Source of the DNA: Clostridiales bacterium
GTDB taxonomy: Bacteria > Bacillota > Clostridia > Christensenellales > UBA1242
Assembly (NCBI GenBank): GCA_015055745.1
Contig: SVHS01000005.1
Coordinates: 1-64,000, forward strand
Direction of reading: 5' to 3'
DNA length: 64,000 bases
In this document: positions 15,536 to 22,820 of the stretch, one piece after another
Position numbering within the stretch: the first letter of the stretch is position 1
Layout: each line of letters begins with the position of its first letter
Notes under the pieces: generated by a model
Seen by the model: the letters and a program-made list of their open reading frames with translations, nothing else
The model's database searches: none
What the model was told of the DNA's origin: nothing
Position numbers and translations under genes: made by a program

Positions 15536-18175
15536 CTATCTTTTATTTTTAATATTAGCTTGAGCTGCGGCTAAACGTGCGATTGGAACACGGAATGGTG
15601 AGCAAGACACATAATCAAGGCCGATCTTGTGACAGAACTCGATACTTGAAGGATCTCCGCCGTGCTCACCACAGATACCTGCGTGCAAGCTAGGACGAGC
15701 ACCCTTACCAAGGCTCACAGCCATCTCCATCAACTTACCTACACCTGTAGTGTCTAGACGAGCGAATGGATCTGACTCATAAATCTTATTTGCATAATAT
15801 GAAGGCAAGAACTTACCAGCATCATCACGGCTAAAGCCGAATGTCATCTGAGTAAGATCATTTGTACCAAAGCAGAAGAACTCAGCTTCGCTAGCGATAG
15901 CGTCAGCAGTAAGCGCTGCTCTAGGTATCTCGATCATAGTACCTACTTCATACTTCAAGCTTGAATTAGCCTCAGCGATAACTGCATCAGCAGTCTCTAC
16001 GACCAATTTCTTAACGAACTTTAATTCTTTGATTTCACCTACTAGCGGAATCATAATCTCTGGCTTTACATTCCACTCTGGGTGTCTCTTCTGCACATTG
16101 ATAGCTGCTTTGATGACAGCTTTTGTCTGCATTACAGCAATCTCTGGATATGTCACAGTCAAACGACATCCACGGTGACCCATCATAGGGTTAAACTCAT
16201 GAAGATCATTGATGATTTGCTTAATCTGAGCTACAGTCTTGTTTTGATTCTTAGCTAGAGTAGCTATATCTTCTTCGTTTGTAGGAACAAACTCATGTAG
16301 AGGTGGATCCAAGAAACGAATACATACTGGCTGACCTTTCAAAGCCTCCATCAAACCTTCAAAATCTTTTTGTTGCATTGGCTCAATTTTATTTAGAGCT
16401 ACTATTCTTTCTTCTTCTGTGTCTGAGCAGATCATCTCGCGGAATGCCCCGATCCTATCAGCATCAAAGAACATATGCTCTGTACGACATAGACCGATAC
16501 CTTGAGCTCCTAGCTCTACTGCTCTCTCTGCATCTGCTGGAGTGTCAGCATTTGTCCTTACGCCTAAAGCTTTGTATTTATCAGCAAGACGCATGATCCT
16601 ACCAAAATAACCACTATTTGGATCAGCCGGTACAGTCTTGATCATAGTGTCATAGATATTACCTGTAGAACCATCTAGAGAAATGCCATCTCCCTCACGA
16701 TAAACTTTACCAGCAAGAGTAAAGCACTTATTCTCTTCGTCCATCTTAATATCGCCACAGCCTGATACACAGCAAGTACCCATACCACGAGCTACTACTG
16801 CTGCATGAGATGTCTGACCACCACGTACAGTCAAGATACCTTGAGCATATTTCATACCCTCGATATCCTCTGGGCTAGTCTCTAGACGCACAAGGATAAC
16901 CTTCTCGCCTTTCTTACCATGCTCTACAGCATCTTCTGCTGTAAATACGATAGTGCCAGCAGCTGCACCTGGAGATGCTGCGATACCTTTACCTACCACA
17001 TTATTTTTATCTGCGTTTTTCAATGCTTCTGCATCAAATGTAGGGTGCAATAACATATCTAAAGTCTTAGCGTCAATCTGCATCAATGCTTCTTCCTCTG
17101 ATATCATACCCTCATCAATCAAATCACAAGCGATTCTGATAGCTGCAGCTGCAGTTCTCTTACCATTACGAGTCTGTAGCATATAAAGTTTTTTATCCTC
17201 GATAGTAAACTCCATATCCTGCATATCTCTATAATGATTTTCTAGAGTCTTACAAATGTCTTGGAACTGAGCATAACACTCAGGCATTACTTCTGCCATC
17301 TTCTCGATAGGCATAGGTGTACGCACACCTGCTACTACGTCTTCGCCCTGAGCGTTCATCAAGAACTCTCCCATCAAGCCCTTTTCACCAGTAGCTGGAT
17401 TACGAGTAAATGCCACACCTGTACCAGATGTCTCACCCATATTACCGAATGCCATCATCTGCACGTTGACCGCTGTACCCCAAGAATATGGAATATCGTG
17501 GTCCATACGATAGATATTTGCTCTAGGATTATCCCAAGAACGGAACACTGCCTTTACAGCTTCGAATAATTGCTCTTTTGGATCACTAGGGAAATCTTTA
17601 CCTAATTGATTCTTATACTCAGCCTTGAATTGATTTGCCAATTCTTTAAGATCATCAGCAGTCAAATCAACGTCGTATACAATACCTTTTTTCTCTTTCA
17701 TTTGGTCGATAAGCTTTTCAAAATATTTCTTACCCACTTCCATTACTACATCTGAGAACATCTGGATAAATCTTCTATAACAGTCCCATGCCCAACGTGG
17801 ATTACCACTCTTGTTTGACAATGTCTCTACTACTTCGTCATTTAGACCAAGGTTTAGGATAGTATCCATCATACCTGGCATACTAGCTCTAGCACCAGAA
17901 CGAACTGATACCAACAAAGGATTTTCTTTATCACCAAACTTTTTGCCAGTGATATTTTCCATCTTTGTGATGTTTTCCATGATTTCGGCTCTTATGTGCT
18001 CATTGATCTGTCTGCCGTCTTCATAGTACTGAGTACATGCCTCAGTAGAAATAGTGAAGCCTTGTGGCACTGGAAGACCTATCTTAGTCATCTCAGCAAG
18101 GTTTGCACCCTTACCACCAAGAAGCTCTCTCATGCTAGCATTACCTTCACTAAATAAGTAAACGTACTTCTTCAT
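15536..18175 (-). CDS. ppdK: Pyruvate, phosphate dikinase
   Basis: Interconverts pyruvate, ATP and phosphate with phosphoenolpyruvate, AMP and pyrophosphate; in Clostridia it usually serves glycolysis or gluconeogenesis in the cytosol. The 879-residue length is standard. The N-terminal ATP-grasp domain (GGKGANLAEM), the phosphohistidine domain with G-G-x-T-S-H-A-A-V-V-A-R (catalytic His) and the C-terminal PEP-binding barrel (GLCRTEHMFF, CGEHGGDPSS) are present. GGGAG precedes the ATG. Its leader carries a 7-bp palindrome. Its 3' end is duplicated 123 bp downstream. Confidence 0.98.
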   Translation of the reverse strand: MKKYVYLFSEGNASMRELLGGKGANLAEMTKIGLPVPQGFTISTEACTQYYEDGRQINEHIRAEIMENITKMENITGKKFGDKENPLLVSVRSGARASMPGMMDTILNLGLNDEVVETLSNKSGNPRWAWDCYRRFIQMFSDVVMEVGKKYFEKLIDQMKEKKGIVYDVDLTADDLKELANQFKAEYKNQLGKDFPSDPKEQLFEAVKAVFRSWDNPRANIYRMDHDIPYSWGTAVNVQMMAFGNMGETSGTGVAFTRNPATGEKGLMGEFLMNAQGEDVVAGVRTPMPIEKMAEVMPECYAQFQDICKTLENHYRDMQDMEFTIEDKKLYMLQTRNGKRTAAAAIRIACDLIDEGMISEEEALMQIDAKTLDMLLHPTFDAEALKNADKNNVVGKGIAASPGAAAGTIVFTAEDAVEHGKKGEKVILVRLETSPEDIEGMKYAQGILTVRGGQTSHAAVVARGMGTCCVSGCGDIKMDEENKCFTLAGKVYREGDGISLDGSTGNIYDTMIKTVPADPNSGYFGRIMRLADKYKALGVRTNADTPADAERAVELGAQGIGLCRTEHMFFDADRIGAFREMICSDTEEERIVALNKIEPMQQKDFEGLMEALKGQPVCIRFLDPPLHEFVPTNEEDIATLAKNQNKTVAQIKQIINDLHEFNPMMGHRGCRLTVTYPEIAVMQTKAVIKAAINVQKRHPEWNVKPEIMIPLVGEIKELKFVKKLVVETADAVIAEANSSLKYEVGTMIEIPRAALTADAIASEAEFFCFGTNDLTQMTFGFSRDDAGKFLPSYYANKIYESDPFARLDTTGVGKLMEMAVSLGKGARPSLHAGICGEHGGDPSSIEFCHKIGLDYVSCSPFRVPIARLAAAQANIKNKR

Positions 18176-18193
18176 ATTTTCTCCCTTTAATTT

Positions 18194-18210
18194 TAGACTA
18201 TTTTAGTCTA
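18194..18210 (-). promoter_or_regulatory. Perfect palindrome in the ppdK leader
   Basis: TAGACTA-TTT-TAGTCTA, about 20 bp upstream of the ppdK start codon. It has no T-run suited to termination and could be an operator or an mRNA hairpin. Confidence 0.4.
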
Positions 18211-18220
18211 CATAAATATT

Positions 18221-18250
18221 AAAAAAAAATCAACTAAATTGCGTTGATTT
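18221..18250 (-). terminator. Terminator of recO
   Basis: AAATCAAC / GTTGATTT stem (18227-18234 with 18243-18250), eight-base loop and a long T-run on the minus strand, between recO and ppdK. Confidence 0.8.
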
Positions 18251-18270
18251 TTCATTTTTCTAAATCTTTT

Positions 18271-18942
18271 TCAGATAAACTCAAAAGCTTTGATATCTTC
18301 TCCTAAGCGAATATATATGATATTGTGAAGCATACGAAGGATTTGCTTATAAATAGTAGTATTTTCTTCACTTTGTTCGCCTGTGGCTATACTTCTCAAT
18401 ATACGATAGACTTTTTTGTCCAACGGAGTGCTATTTGCGTCTTTTGTGATTTTGATATCTCCGGTAAATGTATCTAGATATACATAATCCGCATCGACCA
18501 GCTCGAGCCCCACACCAGAAAAAGACAAAAACTGAAGTATGTAGTCAATGGTAGAGATATATTCATCTGATGTCTCGATATTTTTTAGAGCAGATATCGT
18601 GAGTAGAAATAAGTCTTCTTCTCTCTTCTCTGCGGGCAGAATTGACTTTAGCATATCTAGCACGATATATCCACACATTGTCTTGTGGTAGTCAGTGAAA
18701 ATGCCATAATAATTGTCAATGATATTTGCATTAGCAATCGTTTTATTATTAGATGTTCCTACCATAGTAAAATCCGCAAAAGTAAATGGCTGAGCGATAG
18801 CTTTCATTTTAGCACTATCTCTTCTCACACCTCTAAATTTTGCTGTAATAATACCTTGCTCGTATGTAAAAATGGAGGCGAGTTTATCCGCCTCTTTATA
18901 ATCAATTAATTTAATTACTAATCCTTTTACTTTTGTATCCAT
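18271..18942 (-). CDS. recO: DNA repair protein RecO
   Basis: Loads RecA on single-stranded DNA in the RecFOR pathway. The N-terminus has the OB-fold opening K-G-L-V-I-K-x-x-D-Y-K-E-A-D-K-L and IITAKFRGVRR. The rest is helical. Length is 223 residues, slightly short. The zinc-binding cysteines found in many RecO C-terminal domains are absent, which is common in some Clostridia. It follows yqzL by 4 nt and the ybeY-era fusion, the conserved era-yqzL-recO order of Firmicutes. Confidence 0.88.
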   Translation of the reverse strand: MDTKVKGLVIKLIDYKEADKLASIFTYEQGIITAKFRGVRRDSAKMKAIAQPFTFADFTMVGTSNNKTIANANIIDNYYGIFTDYHKTMCGYIVLDMLKSILPAEKREEDLFLLTISALKNIETSDEYISTIDYILQFLSFSGVGLELVDADYVYLDTFTGDIKITKDANSTPLDKKVYRILRSIATGEQSEENTTIYKQILRMLHNIIYIRLGEDIKAFEFI

Positions 18943-18946
18943 TATT

Positions 18947-19093
18947 CTATAAAGTATATTCGTTAGCGTTCTCTTCTATAAATAAAGGCTCTTTTGACTT
19001 TTCCATATTTTTGTACATCATGAAAAACTCTATCCTACCTGTAAGGTTGAATAACTGTCTATAACTTTTGATCAAAACTTGATAATCTTTCAT
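18947..19093 (-). CDS. yqzL: YqzL family small protein
   Basis: A 48-residue protein. It carries LFNLTGRIEFFMMYKNMEK, which fits the (W/F)-x-x-F-x-x-TG-x-I-x-x-Y-x-x-YK pattern of YqzL. In Bacillus subtilis yqzL lies between era and recO, exactly as here. An AAGGTGGTG ribosome-binding site lies 4-5 nt before the ATG, and the stop is 4 nt before recO. The function is unknown. Confidence 0.8.
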   Translation of the reverse strand: MKDYQVLIKSYRQLFNLTGRIEFFMMYKNMEKSKEPLFIEENANEYTL

Positions 19094-19135
19094 AATGCAC
19101 CACCTTTTAATTTATTTTATGTCTATGTGTGTAAA

Positions 19136-20500
19136 TTATTCACTCACATTGAGACCAAATTCAGCTATAGCCTTGCTATCATTTCTCCAGTTTGCCTTTA
19201 CTTTGACATAAATCTCTAGATTTATCTGCTCGCCTACGATTTTTTCTATAGACTTCCTAGCCAGAGTAGAGATTTTTTTGATCATCTCTCCGCCCTTACC
19301 TAAAATGATAGCTTTGTGAGAGTCTTTTTCGCAATACATATCTGCACTGATTTGGATAGGAGTAGCGTCTTCTAGATACTGAGTCACTACCACCTGTACT
19401 CCGTGAGGAATCTCATCATCAAGGCATAGCAAAGCTTTTTCTCGCACCATCTCCGCCACCATATGTCGTAGATTTTTGTCTGTATACTCCTCTATTGGAT
19501 AATATCTCATCTCAAAATCATATGTCGGCAAATATTTCTTTATCATATCGAGCAACACATCTGTATTTTTACCCTTCATAGCTGAGATAGGTAATATCTC
19601 GTCTACTTTGGCTACAGTATTTAGCTCTGATAGCTGAGGATAAAGCTTTTCGTACTTCGTCTCATCTATTTTATTTATCAAAAGTATCTTTTTTGCATTT
19701 TGGTTGACTTTATTTATAAGTTTTTCGTACTGAGGCACTAGTGGCTTATTCGCTACGATCAACATAAGGATAATCTCAGTGTCTTCTTGAGCATTTGCTA
19801 TATGCTTATCCATCTCATCGTCGATCTTGGTAGCTCGCTTGTGATAGCCCGGAGTGTCTACAAACACTATCTGACAATCGTCATCATTGTATATACCTTG
19901 TATATTTTCTCTAGTGGTCTGAGACTTCGGACTGACGATAGCGACATGCTCACCTACTAGCTGATTGATAATCGTACTCTTGCCAGCATTGGTCTCTCCC
20001 AAGATAGTGACAAAGCCACTCTTAAACATCTGTCTAGATATGCCGACCTTGCCCATAATCTCTTCTTGCTTTTGTGTCATAAGCTCTTCATCTATCTTTT
20101 CCATATGGTCATAGCCCAATATATGCAATAGTCCATGGCAAAGCAAGAAACAAACTTCTCGCCTTAAGCTATGTCCATACTCTTCTGCCTGCTCCCTCGC
20201 TCTATCTAAGCAAATGTATATATCTCCGATAGTAAGGGTCTTGTCTACATTATCAATGTATTCTTTATAATCACTGAGTCTTAGCTTTTTCCCTACTCTT
20301 AGGTCGATATAAGGATAAGTCAACACATCTGTCACTTTGTCTATATCCCTAGTAGATTTATTGAGAGCACGTATCTCTTCGGAAGATACAAAGCTGAGTA
20401 ATACTTTGGCTCGCTTTGGCAGCGAAAAAGTCTGCTCGACAGTATCATATACTCTAGTCAAGTCAGCGATGTAATCACACTCTCCAAAAATCTCAATCAT
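19136..20500 (-). CDS. ybeY-era: Fused endoribonuclease YbeY - GTPase Era
   Basis: One 454-residue frame joins two rRNA-maturation proteins. Residues 1-155 are YbeY, a zinc-dependent RNase acting on 16S rRNA, with the metal motif HGLLHILGYDH at 122-132. Residues about 158-454 are Era, which binds the 16S 3' end. G1 is GETNAGKST (168-176), the switch is SQTTR, G3 is DTPGYH, G4 is NKID, and the KH domain has ILGKGGEMIKKI. The join falls where YbeY normally ends (KVGISR) and Era normally begins (MFKSGFV). The genes are neighbours in most Firmicutes but usually separated by dgkA and cdd, which are missing here. Confidence 0.93.
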   Translation of the reverse strand: MIEIFGECDYIADLTRVYDTVEQTFSLPKRAKVLLSFVSSEEIRALNKSTRDIDKVTDVLTYPYIDLRVGKKLRLSDYKEYIDNVDKTLTIGDIYICLDRAREQAEEYGHSLRREVCFLLCHGLLHILGYDHMEKIDEELMTQKQEEIMGKVGISRQMFKSGFVTILGETNAGKSTIINQLVGEHVAIVSPKSQTTRENIQGIYNDDDCQIVFVDTPGYHKRATKIDDEMDKHIANAQEDTEIILMLIVANKPLVPQYEKLINKVNQNAKKILLINKIDETKYEKLYPQLSELNTVAKVDEILPISAMKGKNTDVLLDMIKKYLPTYDFEMRYYPIEEYTDKNLRHMVAEMVREKALLCLDDEIPHGVQVVVTQYLEDATPIQISADMYCEKDSHKAIILGKGGEMIKKISTLARKSIEKIVGEQINLEIYVKVKANWRNDSKAIAEFGLNVSE

Positions 20501-21581
20501 TTATCACACCTAGTACTGATATGACGGTCATCGCATACATTGTATCATCTACTATAGTAGTCGTACACTTTTCACTCAAGATCTCACCATTGGGCAGAGC
20601 TTCGTGCGCTTGGTCTACGCTCTCTGCGATCAAAGTATCCTTTTCTGTAGCGAAATCATGCTGTATCTCTTGCTTAGCTAGCTCATGATACACCGTGACC
20701 GTCCTCATAAGTGGCACCAAGTCACTTATATATTCATTATACACAACCGTCTCAAAAAGAGCAAATGAATTTTTACGTTTGCCAGAAAATAAATTTAACC
20801 TCATAAATCTATACTGATACTCTGTCATGGTCTTGCCTGTGCGGACAAGGACTGTCTCTATCCGCTTCATTTCACACTTAGTCACCACATACATCTCTGC
20901 GACTATCTCTGCCATAGGCTCGACACTTACTTTATCACCGTTAGTATTTACATTAAACGGAAACACCAAGATATCTCCCGCATTGACATAATCTCCTACT
21001 TTGACATTGATAGTACCTGTGATGAGATTGATAGAGCGAATGACACCATTTTGTGAGGCTATTATGGGAGCGTACTCCGTCTCATTATATACTAACTTTT
21101 CACTCAGATTGATAATGATAGCTGTACCCTCTCTGATGACTGACACTTGGGCTATCCTATCATAATTGTTCATCAAGATTTCTTCTATCTCTTCGCTAGA
21201 TTGGAGATTGATCTTGCCTGTTTTGATATTATTGTCAGCCAATACTGTCAAAATATCTTGAGTAGATAGCTCTACAGTGCCATATATCTGTATCTGCCAA
21301 GTATACGCAGAAGCAAATATAGAAAAAATCACACCGACAAACACCCCTATCAATACTCCGATATTGGCGAGCAATAGCTTGGGCAATCGCTTTATTTTGG
21401 TCGGATACTGCTGTATCTTAAAGTTTGTGATGAGTCTTTTTACTTTTTTTATATCCTTGTCTTGTATCTCAAAGGATACTTTATCATGGCTAGGTCTTAC
21501 CACATTTTGTAGTGTCACTTTGCGAAGGTAAAGACTCTTTAAGAGATTGTCGATATTGTAGCCTGTAAGATCGTATTTCAT
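20493..21581 (-). CDS. yqfD: Sporulation protein YqfD
   Basis: Membrane-associated protein of unknown biochemical role, expressed in sporulation of Bacillus and Clostridia. The 362-residue product has a soluble N-terminal part and a hydrophobic segment near residues 67-92. The long C-terminal region is rich in beta strands, with the family block N-x-x-G-x-I-R-S-I-N-L-I-T-G-T-I-x-V-K-x-G-D-x-V-x-x-GD. The start overlaps the stop of yqfC, and the end overlaps ybeY-era by 8 nt. The usual phoH between yqfD and ybeY is absent. Confidence 0.88.
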   Translation of the reverse strand: MKYDLTGYNIDNLLKSLYLRKVTLQNVVRPSHDKVSFEIQDKDIKKVKRLITNFKIQQYPTKIKRLPKLLLANIGVLIGVFVGVIFSIFASAYTWQIQIYGTVELSTQDILTVLADNNIKTGKINLQSSEEIEEILMNNYDRIAQVSVIREGTAIIINLSEKLVYNETEYAPIIASQNGVIRSINLITGTINVKVGDYVNAGDILVFPFNVNTNGDKVSVEPMAEIVAEMYVVTKCEMKRIETVLVRTGKTMTEYQYRFMRLNLFSGKRKNSFALFETVVYNEYISDLVPLMRTVTVYHELAKQEIQHDFATEKDTLIAESVDQAHEALPNGEILSEKCTTTIVDDTMYAMTVISVLGVIND

Positions 21582-21838
21582 CTAGTCATCACCGCCGTAA
21601 TCTCGCCCTCTAGTACACAGGTCGTCTTGTCTAAATATTTCACTCGGATACTATTACCCTCTACCACCAAAGTCTTCTTCCTAAGCTCAAATATCATCTC
21701 ACTTTCTCCGAAGCTCACTACCGACTTTATCCCCTCGATATACAGTCCTCTGCCACCGAGATTTATCGTGCGGTAATTGATCGATGTATCCACACTGGAC
21801 ATAAACTTCTCTATCTCATCTATCATACTCATATACAA
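21578..21838 (-). CDS. yqfC: Sporulation protein YqfC (YabP/YqfC family)
   Basis: An 86-residue beta-rich protein with the family features G-x-x-x-Y-I-E-G-I-K-S-V-V-S-F-G-E and VEGNSIRVKYL near the middle and end. YqfC and YabP are paralogous sporulation proteins. The ATGA overlap with yqfD supports a yqfC-yqfD pair. It suggests that the organism, or a recent ancestor, forms endospores. Confidence 0.85.
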   Translation of the reverse strand: MYMSMIDEIEKFMSSVDTSINYRTINLGGRGLYIEGIKSVVSFGESEMIFELRKKTLVVEGNSIRVKYLDKTTCVLEGEITAVMTR

Positions 21839-21866
21839 GTATATGCCTAGCCAAAGAAAAAAAGAC

Positions 21867-22091
21867 TTACCTGTCTTTTGCTTCTTTTAATGCCTCTATC
21901 TCCAAATATATCGTACGCGCCATGATGAATATCATCAGCACTATCAGATACAAAAGCGTACCAAAACAAAATGAAAAAATGCTTATCATTTTTTTGCATA
22001 AATAAACAATAAAAAATGTCTCATAAAATACAAAGCCTATTAGACCAATAATAATTAGCCATTTGAATACTGATGACATCTTTGTTTTCAT
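21867..22091 (-). CDS. Small two-helix membrane protein
   Basis: A 74-residue protein with two hydrophobic segments (about residues 10-33 and 36-60) and a charged C-terminal tail (EALKEAKDR). I do not recognise a family. TTGACA-17-TAATAT lies exactly 6 nt from the ATG and no Shine-Dalgarno is present, so it probably heads a leaderless transcript that continues into yqfC and yqfD, 28 nt downstream. Confidence 0.65.
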   Translation of the reverse strand: MKTKMSSVFKWLIIIGLIGFVFYETFFIVYLCKKMISIFSFCFGTLLYLIVLMIFIMARTIYLEIEALKEAKDR

Positions 22092-22097
22092 GTTTTG

Positions 22098-22126
22098 ATA
22101 TTAAAACTAAATTTTAAAATTGTCAA
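22098..22126 (-). promoter_or_regulatory. Promoter of the yqfC-yqfD run, leaderless arrangement
   Basis: TTGACA (22121-22126), 17 bp, TAATAT (22098-22103), then 6 nt to the ATG at 22091. Confidence 0.75.
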
Positions 22127-22188
22127 GCAATATTCACTGATTGTTGGAATTTTAAAATAAATTCTTCACTAAAACTTAGACTACTAAC

Positions 22189-22617
22189 ATGGAAGAATTT
22201 GTAATTAGATTTAATGAATTATTAAATGAAAAAGGTAAAATTGAGGATTTGGTTAAATATTTAAATCTAAAATCTGCATCTACTATTTATAATTGGGTAA
22301 ACGGTGATTTTATGCCAAGTTTACCTAATTTAATTAAGATAGCTAACTACTTTTCATGCAATTTAGATTATTTACTTGGCTTAACGGATAATCACGAGAC
22401 TGTAAATAATAGCAATTTAGTACCTTTTAATGTTAGATTGAGAGAAATTATCGACAAAAATCGTTCGTCTCAATATAAATTATTGAAAGATGATTTTATT
22501 TCTAGAGGTCATTTAAATTCTTGGTTAAATTTAAAAAGATTACCTTCTACAGCTAATGCAATTAAAATTGCCAATTATTTCCATGAATCTGTAGATTTTG
22601 TTGTAGGTCGTGTATAG
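22189..22617 (+). CDS. Tandem HTH (Xre/Cro-C1) protein
   Basis: A 142-residue DNA-binding protein made of two similar HTH_3 units. Unit 1 (about residues 5-70) and unit 2 (about 78-142) each begin F-x-x-RLxE, carry an S-x-x-x-x-W HTH turn and end NxIKIANYF-x-x-S/N-x-DY/F. The duplication is internal. TAGACT lies 6 nt before the ATG without a Shine-Dalgarno, but no good -35 is seen. It is divergent from the yqfC-yqfD run and might regulate it or itself; this is inference. A REP-like palindrome abuts its stop codon. Confidence 0.85.
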   Translation: MEEFVIRFNELLNEKGKIEDLVKYLNLKSASTIYNWVNGDFMPSLPNLIKIANYFSCNLDYLLGLTDNHETVNNSNLVPFNVRLREIIDKNRSSQYKLLKDDFISRGHLNSWLNLKRLPSTANAIKIANYFHESVDFVVGRV

Positions 22618-22731
22618 ATTCTTCGACGCACTTCGTTTGCTCAGAATGACAGGCAGTGTGGGGAGTGTTTGCCCGAGCGACTTAGCGAAGGCGTTTAGCG
22701 AGCGGTGAACACTTACCACAATGACTGTCAT
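22618..22731. repeat. REP-like palindromic element
   Basis: Directly after the HTH stop codon a TTCGAC...CTCAGAATGACA block leads into a large inverted repeat. The 24-nt arms at 22646-22669 and 22708-22731 match at all but a few positions and enclose a GC-richer 38-nt centre. The C-T-T-C-G-A-C...GTGACA/ATGACA motif recurs at 32761-32787, so the element belongs to a dispersed family. Confidence 0.75.
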
Positions 22732-22790
22732 AACCTTAACTTTATAAGTGAAAGGCGAATTCCTCGAGTACCCACTATACTTTACGAAAA

Positions 22791-22820
22791 CAAAAAAATA
22801 GCCAATGGTGGCTATTTTTT
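22791..22820. terminator. Bidirectional terminator after ABC-F gene
   Basis: AATAGCCA / TGGCTATT stem, four-base loop, with A-run and T-run on the two sides. It overlaps the 3' end of the ABC-F gene. Confidence 0.85.

Noticed and set aside
15347-15574. Plus-strand 75-codon open frame
   Set aside because: It is antisense to the duplicated ppdK tail, has no ribosome-binding site and reads as low-complexity hydrophobic peptide.
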